NCBI RefSeq assembly: GCF_045679555.1
Contig: NC_092087.1
Location: 88,434,966-88,498,965 of the forward strand
Origin: Salvelinus alpinus
Lineage: Eukaryota; Chordata; Actinopteri; Salmoniformes; Salmonidae
DNA length: 64,000 bases
Direction: 5' to 3'
Position numbers and translations under genes: made by a program. Below the pieces are notes generated by a model, which was given only the letters and a program-made list of their open reading frames with translations, did no database searches and was not told the DNA's origin. This document shows positions 11,147 through 22,289 of the stretch, piece after piece (within the stretch, counting starts at the first letter, position 1; every line of letters begins with the position of its first letter).

Positions 11147-12181
11147 CTGTGAGATGTAATATTATCAATCATGGAACATTCCAGTATGTTCCATCTTTCT
11201 GTGTTCCGGAGTGGAACGCCCTCGCTGGTGGAACTACCTTCAACTCTCCAAACATCCATGATGTCATATTGTGTCTGCATGATGTGTTTTAAAATGGCAA
11301 TAAATAATATTTCATGTAACTGGTTGTGTGTCTAGGTGCTGGACATTGCTCCTTCTGAAAGTGTCTGTGTATATTTTGTACTGATGATGATAGTGAAGGT
11401 GAATAAACCACTATTGCTATACAAACCAATGTAAATGTCTACTTTGTAGTTACTGTATGTAATGTAAAGTACAAGAGGTGTGATTTTGAAAGCGTTCCAT
11501 TTTCTCTCCACTGAAGATACTGTTCTAACAAGGTAAAAACAGTGACAATGAAGTGTAATCTCATACGTTTATTACAAAAAATATCACACTTCACACATTA
11601 TTATTTTTAAAAGCAATAAGAAACCTTGCATCAAGCATAACTCTTTCCTGGACATTGAGGCAAATTTGTGCCATAACTTTGTCATAAAAAAATATATTTT
11701 TAATTCTTGCAAATTTTTTTATTTATTTTTTATTTATTTAACCTTTATTTAACCAGGTAGGCAAATTGAGAACACGTTCTCATTTACAATTGCGACCTGG
11801 CCAAGATAAAGCAAAGCAGTTCGACACATACAACAACACATAGTTACACATGGAGTAAAAACAAACATATAGTCAATAATACAGTGAAAAAAATAAAAAA
11901 AATAAGTCTATATACAATGTGAGCAAGTGAGGTGAGATAAGGGAGGTGAAGGCAAACAGATATATGTATAAATAAATAAAAATATAAAAAGGCCATGGAG
12001 GCGAAGTGAGTACAACACAGCAAGTAAAATAAAAACTAAAAAAAAACACTGGAATGGTTGGTTTGCATTGGAAGAAAGTGCAAAGTAGAGACAGAAATAA
12101 TGGGGTGCAAAGGAGCAAAATAAATTAATAAATAAGTACAGTAGGTAAAGAGGTAGTTGTTTGGGCTAAATTGTAGATGGG

Positions 12182-14206
12182 TTATGTACAGGTGCAGTAA
12201 TCTATGAGCTGCTCTGACAGCTGGTGCTTAAAGCTAGTGAGGGAGATAGGTGTTTCCAGTTTCAGAGATTTTTGTAGTTCGTTCCAGTCATTGGCAGCAG
12301 AGAACTGGAAGGAGAGGCGTCCAAAGGAAGAATTGGTTTTGGGGGTGACTAGAGAGATATACCTGCTGGAGCGCGTGCTACGGGTAGGTGCTGCTATGGT
12401 GACCAGCGAGCTGAGATAAGGGGGGACTTTACCTAGCAGGGTCTTGTAGATGACCTGGAACCAGTGGGTTTGGCGACGAGTATGAAGCGAGGGCCAGCCA
12501 ACGAGAGTGTACAGGTCGCAGTGGTGGGTAGTATATGGGGCTTTGGTGACAAAACGGATGGCACTGTGATAGACTGCATCCAATTTATTGAGTAGGGTTT
12601 TGGAGGCTATTTTGTAAATGACATCACCGAAGTCGAGGATTGGTAGGATGGTCAGTTTTACAAGGGTATGTTTGGCAGCATGAGTAAAGGATGCTTTGTT
12701 GCGGAATAGGAAGCCAATTCTAGATTTGACTTTGGATTGGAGATGTTTGATGTGGGTCTGGAAGGAGAGTTTACAGTCTAACCAGACACCTAGGTATTTG
12801 TAGTTGTCCACATATTCTAAGTCAGAGCCGTCCAAAGTAGTGATGTTGGACAGGCGGGCAGGAGCAGGCAGCGATCGGTTGAAGAGCATGCATTTGGTTT
12901 TACTTGTATTTAAGAGCAGTTGGAGGCCACGGAAGGAGAGTTGTATGGCATTGAAGCTCGCCTGGAGGGTTGTTAACACAGTGTCAAAAGAAGGGCCAGA
13001 AGTATACAGAATAGTGTCGTCTGCGTAGAGGTGGATCAGAGAATCACCAGCAGCAAGAGCGACATCATTGATGTAAACAGAGAAGAGAGTCGGTCCAAGA
13101 ATTGAACCCTGTGGCACCCCCATAGAGACTGCCAGAGGCCCGGACAACAGACCCTCCGATTTGACACACTGAACTCTATCAGAGAAGTAGTTGGTGAACC
13201 AGGCGAGGCAATCATTAGAGAAACCAAGGCTGTCGAGTCTGCCAATGAGGATGTGGTGATTGACAGAGTCAAAAGCCTTGGCCAGGTCAATGAATACGGC
13301 TGCACAGTATTGTTTCCTATCGATGGCGGTTACGATATCGTTTATGACCTTGAGCGTGGCTGAGGTGCACCCATGACCAGCTCTGAAACCAGATTGCATA
13401 GCGGAGAAGGTGTGGTGTGATTCGAAATGGTCGGTAATCTGTTTGTTGACTTGGCTTTCGAAGACCTTAGAAAGGCAGGGTAGGATAGATATAGGTCTGT
13501 AGCAGTTAGGGTCAAGGGTGTCCCCCCCTTTGAAGAGGGGGATAACCGCAGCTGCTTTCCAATCTTTGGGGATCTCAGACGACACGAAAGAGAGGTTGAA
13601 GAGGCTAGTAATAGGGGTGGCAACAATTTCAGCAGATAGTTTTAGAAAGAAAGGGTCCAGATTATCTAGCCCGGCTGATTTGTAAGGGTCCAGATTTTGC
13701 AGCTCATTAAGAACATCAGCTGACTGTATTTGGGAGAAAGAGAAATGGGGAAGGCTTGGGCGAGTAGCAGAGGGGAGGGCAGTGCTGTTGTCCGGGGTAG
13801 GGGTAGCCAGGTGGAAAGCATGGCCAGCCGTAGAAAAATGCTTATTGAAATTCTCAATTATAGTGGATTTGTCGGTGGTGACAGTGTTTCCTATCTTCAG
13901 AGCGGTTGGAAGCTGGGAGGAGGTGTTCTTATTCTCCATGGACTTTACGGTGTCCCAGAACTTTTTTGAATTTGTGTTGCAGGAAGCAAATTTCTGCTTG
14001 AAAAAGCTAGCCTTGGCTGTTCTAACTGCCTGTGTATATTGGTTTCTGGCTTCCCTGAAAAGTTGCATATCACGGGGGCTGTTCGATGCTAATGCAGAAC
14101 GCCATAGGATGTTTTTCTGTTGGTTAAGGGCAGTCAGGTCAGGAGAGAACCAAGGGCTATATCTGTTCCTGGTTCTAAATTTCTTGAATGGGGCATGCTT
14201 ATTCAA
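12182..14206 (-). pseudogene. LINE ORF, C-terminal part: reverse transcriptase
   Basis: This 674-residue open stretch follows in frame, six codons after the TAA at 14225. Reverse transcriptase motifs appear in order: KSAGLDNL (about 176), FKGGD and YRPISILP (about 225-243), FIDLAKAFDSV (305-315), GVPQGSILGP (363-372) and the catalytic YADD (394-397). It ends just before the 3' tail. All catalytic aspartates are present, so the enzyme half looks undamaged. No ATG initiates it; it is the downstream half of a single ORF. Confidence 0.8.
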
Positions 14207-14224
14207 GATGGTGAGGAAGGCATT

Positions 14225-15571
14225 TTAAAAAAATGACCAGGCATCCTCTACTGACGGGATGAGATCAATATCCTTCCAGGATACCCCGGCCAGGTCAATT
14301 AGGAAGGCCTGCTCGCTGAAGTGTTTCAGGGAGCGTTTGACAGTGATGAGTGGAGGTCGTTTGACCGCTGACCCATTACGGATGCAGGCAATGAGCCAGT
14401 GATCGCTGAGATCTTGGTTGAAAACAGCAGAGGTGTATTTGGAGGGCAAGTTTGTTAGGATGATATCTATGAGGGTACCCGTGTTTACGGAATTGGGGTG
14501 GTACCTGGTAGGTTCATTAATAATTTGTGTGAGATTGAGGGCATCAAGCTTAGATTGTAGGGTGGCTGGGGTGTTGAGCATGTTCAAATTTAGGTCGCCT
14601 AGCAGCACGAGCTCTGAAGATAGATGGGGGGCAATCAGTTCACATATAGTGTCCAGAGCACAGCTGGGGGCAGAGGGTGGTCTATAGCAGGCGGCAACGG
14701 TGAGAGACTTGTTTTTAGAGAGGTGGATTTTTAAAAGTAGAAGTTCAAATTGTTTGGGAACAGACCTGGATAGTATAACAGAACTCTGCAGGCAGTCTTT
14801 GCAGTAGATTGCAACACCGCCCCCTTTGGCCGTTCTATCTTGTCTGAAAATATTGTAATTGGGGATAAAAATGTCTGAATTTTTGGTGGTCTTTCTAAGC
14901 CAGGATTCAGACACGGCTAAAACATCCGGGTTGGTAGAGTGTGCTAAAGCAGTGAACAAAACAAACTTAGGGAGGAGGCTCCTAATGTTAACATGCATGA
15001 AGCCAAGGCTATTACGGTTACAGAAGTCATCAAAAGAGAGCGCCTGGGGAATAGGAGTGGAGCCAGGTACTGCAGGGCCTGGATTCACCTCTACATCACC
15101 AGAGGAACAGAGGAGAAGTAGGATAATGGTACGGCTAAAAGCTATGAGAATTGGTCGCCTAGAGCTACTAGAGCAGAGAGTAAAAGGAAGTTTCTGGGGG
15201 CGATAAAATAGTTTAAAGGAATAATGTACAGACAAAGGTATGGTAGGATGTGAATACAGTGGAGGTAAACCTAGGTATTGAGTGATGATGAGAGAGATCT
15301 TGTCTCTAGAAACATCATTGAAACCAGGTGATGTCATCGCATATGTGGGTGGTGGAACTGCAGGGTTGGATATGGTATAGAGAGCAGGGCTAGAATCTCT
15401 ACAGTGAAATAAGCCAATAAACACTAACCAGAACAGCAATGGACAAGGCATATTTACATTAAGGAGAGGCAAGCTTAATCGAGTGATCAATAAGGGTCCA
15501 GTGAGTAGAGGTTGGTTGGGGTCGTGGCGATCCAGACAGCTGGCCGGGTATATGGCTATCGGTAGCAGCAT
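14225..15571 (-). pseudogene. LINE ORF, N-terminal part: 2A-like motif and AP endonuclease
   Basis: These 448 residues start at ATG 15571. A hydrophobic stretch is followed by GDVEVNPGP at residues 158-166, a 2A-like ribosome-skipping motif. An APE-type endonuclease follows: HVNIRSL (193), ESWL (222), GGGVAIY (about 250), GDLN (325-328), TLIDII (366) and SDHW (389-392), covering the expected metal-binding and catalytic signatures. The frame stops at TAA (14227-14225) inside a T7 run. The next codons continue in the same frame into the reverse transcriptase, so one nonsense change separates the two halves. Confidence 0.8.
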
Positions 15572-16482
15572 AGGATGGAGGTCTGTTTGTAGATACCTCG
15601 TGCGTTTCCGTCGGTAGGTTCCGTGTAGTGGGGTTTTGTTCAGATAGCAGCCGATAAGACAGCTAACGATTAGCGGGCCTCAGATGAGCGTTCAGGTAAC
15701 GTCGGGACGGAGGTGCCGGTTGGATAAATCCCTCGGGCAGATAACGTCGGCAGTCAGTCGTGAAGGCCCGGTGGGGTTCCGTATCTGCAGCAGCAACAAA
15801 GAAACGGGTCCGGATGGTGATGGAACTCCTCAGCTGGCTAGCTCCAGCATGATTTGAGTTAGCTCCGGGGTCGACGTAAGCCAATAGTCACACGGTATGC
15901 AGCTAGCTAGCTGCGAAATCAAGGTGCAAGTGTCCAGAGCCTGCGGTTGGATTCCGGGGAAACTGAGAGAAAAAAAGTCCCGGAATGCTCCGGTCCGAGT
16001 CGCGTTGCACAAAAGTGCCGGTAGATTATCGAGCTAAAGGAATAGCTGATGACCGCAAAACGTGGGCAGCTGAAACACCAACGCTAGCCAGCAAACCGGC
16101 TAATTTCGGGGCAGCTACAGATTAGCTTCTGGCTAGCTATCGGAGTAGCTTCTGGTTAGCTTTCAGGCTAGCTTCTGAATTAGCCCCTGGCTATCTTCCA
16201 CGATGGATTTTCAGATTGAGGTAAATAATACTTATTGTAATTGGTGAAGCGGGTTGCAGGAAAGCTTTTGCAGGAAAGCTTTTGTAGTTGAGTTCTTGGA
16301 TAATAAAATAAATAAAAGATATGTGAAGAAAAGGTGTAAATATATATATATACAGGACACGACACGACAATACGGAAAAAGACGTCTGAACTGCTAAGCC
16401 ACCTTGACAATACCATATGAAGTATTACAACATAATAGAACAGATAGAATAACTATTGTTGTTAGACTTCATATATAGTCTC

Positions 16483-16852
16483 TGTCACTCCCTGATCTAT
16501 TTCACCTGTTCTTGTGCTTGTCTCCACCCCCCTCCAGGTGTCGCTCATCTTTCCCACTACCCCCTGGGTACTTATACCTGTGTTCTCTGTTTGTCTGTTG
16601 CCAGTTCGTCTTGTTTGTCAAGTCAACCAGCGTTTTGTCTCAGCTCCGGCTTTTTCCCAGTATCTCTTTTTCTGGCCCTTCTGGTTTTGACCCTTGCCTG
16701 ACCTGACCCTGAGCCTGCCTGTCGTCCTGTACCCTTGCCCCACTACTCTGGATTATCGACCTCTGCCTGTCTTGACCTGACGTTTGCCTGCCCCTGTTGC
16801 TGTAGTAAACATTGTTACTTCAACACAGTCTGCATTTGGGTCTTACCTGAAA
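16483..16852 (+). repeat. LTR-like repeat (possible solo LTR)
   Basis: A pyrimidine-rich block starts TGTCACTCCCTGATC and ends near GGGTCTTACC, with a possible promoter/polyadenylation-like region (GTAGTAAACATTGTTAC) before the end. I recognise it as a dispersed salmonid repeat with LTR-like structure. No internal retroelement genes flank it. Family assignment is uncertain. Confidence 0.4.
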
Positions 16853-17129
16853 CGCAATGGTCTCATACGTTTGATGATTCTTTCTGACAGATACATATAA
16901 CAACATATAGTTATATAAAATATAACTGGACATCGAGGCTGCCTAATTCAGATATCTACAGTTTTTGTCAAAAAGTTTTTGTAGTCAGATTCTGAGTTTA
17001 CTGTAACTTTAAAAAAAAAAAAAAAAAATACATATATACTTTTTAAAATATTTACAATGCCCCTTTCTTATTCATCATAGTTTAAAAGTCAAAACTGACC
17101 CTAGATCAGCACTCCTACTCTGAGTGTGA

Positions 17130-17275
17130 ATACAGCAGTCCTGTGTGACTCAGTTTGTACAGCATGACTCACGGGTTCTATTCCTGCTGGGACTTCCCAT
17201 ATGAAGGATTTATGCACCCATGACTGTAATGACTGAGTGAATGACTTTGGATAAAAGTGTCTGCTAGATGGTATA
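17130..17275 (+). repeat. tRNA-derived SINE, degenerate
   Basis: TGTGTGACTCAGTTTGTACA (A-box region), GGGTTCTATTCCTGC (B-box region) and the tail TTTGGATAAAAGTGTCTGCT follow the order of the common salmonid tRNA-type SINE. The same family occurs in reverse at 37065-37203. Confidence 0.6.
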
Positions 17276-17347
17276 TATTATTGTAAACCGGGTAGTATAT
17301 GTATTTACTTTTCTATTTATGTTGGTAACCAGTTTATAATAGCAATA

Positions 17348-17455
17348 TACCACGGCTAAGGGCTGTGTCCAGGCACTCCGCTTCACGTCACGTTGCCTAA
17401 GAGGAGTCATTAGCCGTGGTACAGTAAATTGGCCAATATACCTCTGGCCTTATTG
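17348..17455. repeat. MITE-like palindromic repeat
   Basis: TACCACGGCTAA near 17349 is repeated in inverted form as TTAGCCGTGGTA near 17410, with TTGGCCAATATACC beyond it. It resembles a frequent short salmonid DNA repeat and has no coding capacity. Confidence 0.45.
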
Positions 17456-17475
17456 CTTAATTACATATATCTGTA

Positions 17476-18275
17476 TACACTGAGTGTACAAAACATAGAC
17501 TAACAAGGTGAATCCAGGTGAAAGCTATGATCCCTTATTGATGTCACTTGTAGATGAAAGGGAAGAAACAGGTTAAATAAGGATTTTATGCCTTGAAACA
17601 ATTGAGACATGGATTGTGTATGTGTGCTATTCAGAGGGGGAATGGGCGAGACAACATATTTATTTGAACAGGGTATGGTAGTAGGTGTCCAGGCGCACCA
17701 GTTTGAGTGTGTCAAGAACTGCAACGCTGCTGGGTTTGATGAATCCTGGCTCCTGCTGTTTCACGCTGATGGAAGGACCACATGAGTACATGCAGCCATC
17801 ATGCTGCGTGTCAACATTACAGGCTGGTGGTGGTGTGACGGTGTGGGGTGTGTTTTCATGGTACACATTGGGCCCCTTGATAAAAGTGGTGCAATGTTTG
17901 AATGCCACAGGATATCTGAACATCATTATTGCCAATCAGGTGCATTCCTTAATGGCACCAATGTATCCATCTGCAAATATATGTTTTCAGCATGATAATG
18001 CCCCATGCCACAAGGCTAGGATTGTCCAGTGACAGTGAACTGACGGGGAGTTCTGCTTACTCAGTAGCCTTAAATTGAGGATCTGTAGGATGAGATGGAA
18101 CGAGCTATTCGGAGTAAAGATCCACTACCAGCCAACTTGACACAACTGTGGGAAGCATTGGAGTCAACATGGGCCAGCATCCCTTTTGACACCTTGTAGA
18201 GTCCATGTCCTGACGAATTGAGACTGTTCTGAGGGCAAAAGGGGGTGTAACTCAATATGTTGTATAGTCAGTGTA
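17476..18275 (+). mobile_element. Degenerate, shortened Tc1-like element
   Basis: The ends read TATACACTGAGTGTAC and, at the far side, GTATAGTCAGTGTATA, forming inverted tips next to TA. Inside are remnants of the Tc1 transposase C-terminal half with many stops: a WWWCDGVG-like stretch at about 17830 and HDNAPCHKA at about 17990. The element is inactive. Confidence 0.6.
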
Positions 18276-18404
18276 TATCACTTAGTTTGAATATACGGGT
18301 CCAGATACAAAGTACATCCCCAAAAGAATGTGGACACCTGCTCGTCAAACATCTCATTCCAAAATCATGGGTATTAAGTGGAGTTTGTCCCCCCTTTGTT
18401 GCTA

Positions 18405-19503
18405 TTACAGCCTCCACTCTTCTGGGAAGGCTTTCACTAGATGTTGAAACATTGTTGTGGGGACTTGTTTCCATTCAGCCACAAGAGCATTAGCGAGGTT
18501 GGACACTGATGTTGGGCGATTAGGCCTATCTCGCTGTCGCCGTTCGATTGGATTGAGGTCAGGGCTCTGTGCAGGCCAGTCAAGTTCTTCCACATCGATC
18601 TCGACAAACCATTTCTGTATGGACCTCGCTTTGTGCACGGGTGCATTGTCATGCTGAAACAGGAAAGGGCCTTCCCCAAAATGTTGCCACAAAGTTCGGA
18701 GCACAGAATTGTTTAGAATGTCATTATATGCTGCAGCGTAAAGATTTCCCTTCACTGGAACGAAGGGGCCTAGGCCGAACAATGAAAAACAGCCCATGAG
18801 CATTATTCATCCTCCACCAATTTGGCACTATGCATTGGGGCAGGAAGCGTTCTCCTGGAACCATCTGCCAGATGGTGAAGAAGGATTCATCACTCCAGAG
18901 AATGTGTTTCCACTGTTCAAATCAAATCCAATTGTATTTGTCACATGAGCCAAATACAGTGAAATGCTTACTTACAAGCCATTAACCAACAATGCAGTTT
19001 TAATAAAATACCGAAAAAAAAGAATAAAAAAGTAAGAGACAAGAAAAACAAATAATTAGAGCAGTAGTAAATAACAATAGCGGGGCCTATGTACAGGGGG
19101 TACCGGTACAGAGTCAATGTGTCAATGTGCAATGGTGTGTGTGCAACAGAGTCAATGTCTCCAGAGTCCAATGGTGGCGAGCTTTACACCACTCCAGCCA
19201 ACGCTTGGCATTGCACATGGTGATCTTAGGCTTGTGTGCGGCTGCTCGGCCATGGAAACCCATTTCATGAAGCTCCGGACGAACAGTTGTTGGGCTAACG
19301 TTGCTTCCAGAGGCAGTTTGGAACTTGGTAGGGAGTGTTGCAACCAAGGGCAGTCGATTTTTACGCGCTATGCACTGCCACTTCGCGGCTGAACGGTTGT
19401 TACTCCTAGATGTTTCCACTTCACAATAACAGCACTTATAGTTGACCGGGGAAGCTCCAGCAGGGCATAAATTTGACAAACTGACTTGTTGGGAAGGTGG
19501 CAT
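18405..19503 (-). pseudogene. Tc1-like transposase pseudogene
   Basis: The N-terminal half (19503-19160) shows SPTTVRPELHEMGFHGR, typical of the helix-turn-helix to catalytic linker. The C-terminal half (18803-18405) keeps FQHDNAPVHKARSIQ and [12 protein letters not shown], the second aspartate region and the glutamate of the DDE catalytic triad. The halves are separated by an inserted repeat, and the C-terminal half is further disturbed after PIE. It cannot make an active enzyme. Confidence 0.7.
18918..19159. repeat. Repeat nested inside the Tc1-like element
   Basis: The block begins AAATCAAATCCAATTGTATT and includes GTGAAATGCTTACTTACAAG and GGGGGTACCGGTACAGAGTC, a familiar salmonid dispersed repeat. 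Tc1 sequence resumes at CCAGAGTCCAATGG, so insertion followed the Tc1 insertion. Confidence 0.7.
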
Positions 19504-19689
19504 GCTATGACATTGCCACGTTGAAAGTCACTGAGCTCTTCAGTAAGGCCATTCTACTGCCAATGTTTGTTTACAGAGATTGCATGGCTGTGTGCTCGAT
19601 TTTATACACCTGTCAGAAACAGGTGTGGCTGAGATAGCTGAATCCACTAATTTGAAGGGGTGTCCACTTTTGTATATATAGTGTACAAG

Positions 19690-19822
19690 GTTTTTGTTAA
19701 ACTTTTTGTGTTTGGGTCTTCTTGGTTCTGAATTTGTTGTGTTCAGGTCTTCTTGGTTCTGGGTTTGTGATTCTACTGTAGATCTCAGAGCAGTTCTCCT
19801 CAGCTGCTTGTGCCGCCACAGG
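19690..19822 (-). other. Possible orphan exon, product not recognised
   Basis: On the minus strand a strong acceptor (TTTCTCTCTCTTCAG) precedes an open, hydrophilic stretch beginning DLWRHKQLRRTALRS and containing an approximate repeat (NQEDLNTTNSE / SEPRRPKHKK). No partner exon is convincing. It may be chance. Confidence 0.2.
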
Positions 19823-20097
19823 TCTGAAGAGAGAGAAACAGAAATTAAACAAATCCGCATCCCAACTCAGGTCAAAACGAGTGCACTAAATAGGGAACAG
19901 TGTGCCATTTGGAACGCAGTCAGAGATAACTTCCTAAAAGATCACTCCCTCATTATTGTCATAGTAATTGTATTGAGATGTCCATTGTTCATAGTTTAAG
20001 GATATAACATCAAAAGTGGCCACTAGGGGTCAACTGTTTTGCATATTGATGACATCTCCTACAATAAGCGGCAGCATATGAATGACCTTCATGCAGA

Positions 20098-20180
20098 ATA
20101 TGGTCACCGGGTGGCAGCAGTGAGGCGGTTACATTTCACAACAGCTTATTGCACATCCTCATCCTGTTTCTGTTGTTGAG
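20098..20180 (-). pseudogene. Relic of an ITIM-encoding last exon
   Basis: Read on the minus strand, this aligns base by base with the end of the gene C tail exon (22050-22133), including CAACAACAGAAACAG versus CAACCACAGAAACAG and the shared terminal GCTGCCACCC and TGA. The codon for the canonical ITIM tyrosine (VQYAAV in gene C) is TAA here, and the upstream tyrosine is aspartate. No upstream exons remain nearby, so this is the last trace of a lost paralogue. Confidence 0.75.
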
Positions 20181-20361
20181 GCATGAATTACCTTAATGCA
20201 GAATATGCATTATTTATGACATCATCATTGTCTACTCCTCCAATGGGCATATGGCCGTAACTACATATGAGAACACTAAGATTCGGACCTTGTAATTGTT
20301 TTCTAATTAAAACTAATAATAATATCCCAATACAAATACTGTACCCAATAAAGAAAATTAA

Positions 20362-20673
20362 TTACGGATCAACATTTAAATATTGCTCCCAACGTTGGTC
20401 AAAGCTCAGAACTCTTATGTTCTTGATCTGACTAATCGCTCCCGCCTCTTTGTGAACGAGTGGAATCATGAACTGTGTTTTTTTGTTATGTTCTCCTGCG
20501 TCCCCCGGATTTGCCTCCCTGATTTGACTTTTCAGCAGCACATTCACCATTTTCTCAGAAGGATAATAATTCACCTTCTCGCGGCACAGGCCGAGGGCGA
20601 CGTGAAACGAACTACCCCAGCCCGCAGGTTGCTCTGCTAACAGTGTGTTTGCGAAATGCCGGACAAAAGGCAA
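20362..20673 (-). other. Unrecognised open stretch, non-repetitive
   Basis: This open frame of about 100 codons has an internal ATG (MVNVLLKSQIREANPGD) and ends at TGA or TAA before 20362. It is relatively GC-rich compared with its surroundings. I recognise neither a domain nor a repeat family. It could be an exon fragment or chance. Confidence 0.15.
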
Positions 20674-21146
20674 TTTTTAAAACCGTCCTGTCATGTCTAA
20701 AGAAATCCCCCATCAAAAAATCACTCTCAGAGAATAGTCTCTTATAGATTCATACTGTATGTCAGTCATTCAGGTCAGAGGATAGCTGCCGGCAGAGACT
20801 TCGATTGCAGTAACATTGAAGGGTTCTGGTTAGTGTTACTTAGCCAGCTAGAATGATGAAGTAAGAAGCTTACGTTAAACAGAGTCTACCTCAGCAGGAG
20901 CAACAAATACACTACTAAGTCCTTTACAGAGAGTAGAATACTGAGAGACATTGATGTGGTACTCGGTGGAGAGGCTGAGACAGGCGGCATTGCAGGTAGA
21001 AGTAGAGGAGACATAGAGAGAGAGGACGCACGCTGAGAGAGAGGTTTTTAAAGTGGTCCCCAAACTTGGGGTTGGGGCACATGTTGGGTCCACTAATAAA
21101 ATATGTATCTAATCAAACAATGTAGGAATATGTTTCAATATGAATA

Positions 21147-21704
21147 CAGTGGGGCAAAAAAGTATTTAGTCAGCCACCAATTGTGCAAGTTCTCCCTCTT
21201 AAAAAGATGGGATTATCCGTGGTCTTGTATGTCTAACATTTCCTAATAATTGCTCCACAGTTGATTTCTTCAAACAAAGCTGCTTAGCTATTGCAGATTC
21301 AGTCTTCCCAGCCTTTGACAGCTCTTTAGTCTTGGCCATAGTGGAGTTTGGAGTGTGACTGTTTGAGGTTGTGGACAGGTGTCTTTTATATTGATAACAA
21401 GTTCAAACAGGTGCCATTAATACAGGTAACGAGTGGAGGACAGAGGAGCCTCTTAAAGAAGAAGTTACAGGTCTGTGAGAGCCAGAAATCCTGCTTGTTT
21501 GTAGGTGACCAAATACTTATTTTCCACCATAATTTGCAAATAAATTCATTAAAAATCCTACAATGTCATTTTCTGGATTTTTCCCCTCATTTTGTCTGTC
21601 ATAGTTGAAGTGTACCTATGATGAAAATTACAGGCCTCTCTCATCTTTTTAAGTGGGAGAACTTGCACAATTGGTGGCTGACTAAATACTTTTTTGCCCC
21701 ACTG
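21147..21704 (-). mobile_element. Internally deleted Tc1-like element
   Basis: Inverted ends CAGTGGGGCAAAAAAGTATT and their complement at 21704 are flanked by TA on both sides. The interior keeps only the start of a transposase on the minus strand (ATGGCCAAGACTAAAGAGCT at about 21340) before the right half begins. It is a non-autonomous deletion derivative. Confidence 0.8.
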
Positions 21705-21940
21705 TATCTCCAAAGGACCTATCTTCCCTGTAGTCCTACATTAAAGTACTATCAACATGCAAACAATACAGTCCTAAACATGTCACACGTTTCTGTTTCT
21801 TCTCTGATTAGTGTGTCAGTGTGAATCATTCCCATATTTCCTCCCTTCCAGGTGTATAACATTACAACTGTATAGCTAATAGGCTATCTGTTTGTAAATG
21901 GACTGAGGTGAAATAACCCTCAGCAGCCAAGGTGATAATG

Positions 21941-21954
21941 CCCCCCCCCCCCCC
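21941..21954. repeat. C14 homopolymer
   Basis: Fourteen C residues lie about 100 bases downstream of the gene C stop codon. Length is likely variable. Confidence 0.8.
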
Positions 21955-21986
21955 ACAGATTTGGTTGTAAACAAACAAACTTCACC

Positions 21987-21992
21987 TTTAAT
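21987..21992 (-). terminator. Possible polyadenylation signal of gene C
   Basis: ATTAAA on the minus strand lies about 60 bases after the TGA of gene C. This variant hexamer is a plausible cleavage signal. No other supporting element was checked. Confidence 0.3.
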
Positions 21993-22049
21993 GCTGTGTG
22001 TTCACAATGTTCTAGTATTGACTCTATGTTGTTGTAATGTAGAATATGC

Positions 22050-22289
22050 TCACTGGGTGGCAGCACTGGGGAGGTTGAATTTCACAGCAGCGTATTGGAC
22101 ATCTTGGTACTGTTTCTGTGGTTGATGCAGCTGGACGGTGGAGTACAGAGGCACTTCCTGGTTTTTGGAGCGAGAGAAGTGGACGCTGGCGTAGTGAACA
22201 TCATCCTGGTCGTCTGTGGCTGCTGTCTGTGCTGCAGTAGAGGTCATGGTCATGCCTGAGATGCTGTCATACACTGGACTAGAGTCTCC
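22050..22289 (-). CDS. Gene C last exon: cytoplasmic tail with two ITIMs
   Basis: This 240-bp exon encodes 79 residues and TGA. Tyrosine motifs in order are SPVYDSI (ITIM-like), DVHYASV (canonical V-x-Y-x-x-V), VPLYSTV (ITIM-like) and DVQYAAV (canonical). Phosphorylated ITIMs recruit SHP-type phosphatases in mammalian CD22 and Siglecs. Acceptor CTCCATCAG|GGAG, phase 0. Confidence 0.85.
   Translation of the reverse strand, partial: GDSSPVYDSISGMTMTSTAAQTAATDDQDDVHYASVHFSRSKNQEVPLYSTVQLHQPQKQYQDVQYAAVKFNLPSAATQ

Larger units (their letters stand above)
11700..16403 (-). mobile_element. Near full-length LINE (L2/CR1-like non-LTR retrotransposon)
   Basis: On the minus strand the element has a long 5' leader rich in TAGC words (16403-15572) and a coding frame for endonuclease and reverse transcriptase (15571-12182) broken by one TAA. 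An untranslated tail ends in CTACCTGGTTAAATAAAGGT and a TTAAATAAA/ATAAATAAA-type run at 11700-11760. That tail is shared with SINEs in this window. The 5' border is approximate. Confidence 0.8.
18283..19684 (-). mobile_element. Tc1-like element, interrupted by another repeat
   Basis: The right end, read inward, is TACACTATATATACAAAAGT then GGACACC; the left end is a degenerate copy with ATGTGGACACC. The transposase is on the minus strand, in two halves (19503-19160 and 18917-18405). A foreign block of about 240 bp at 18918-19159 separates them. Confidence 0.7.

Noticed and set aside
12204-15206. Plus-strand and other-frame ORFs across the LINE
   Set aside because: They overlap the long minus-strand endonuclease/reverse transcriptase frame, which has clear ordered motifs.
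16456-16706. Plus-strand ORFs of 64-81 codons
   Set aside because: They lie inside a pyrimidine-rich LTR-like repeat and have no recognisable domain.
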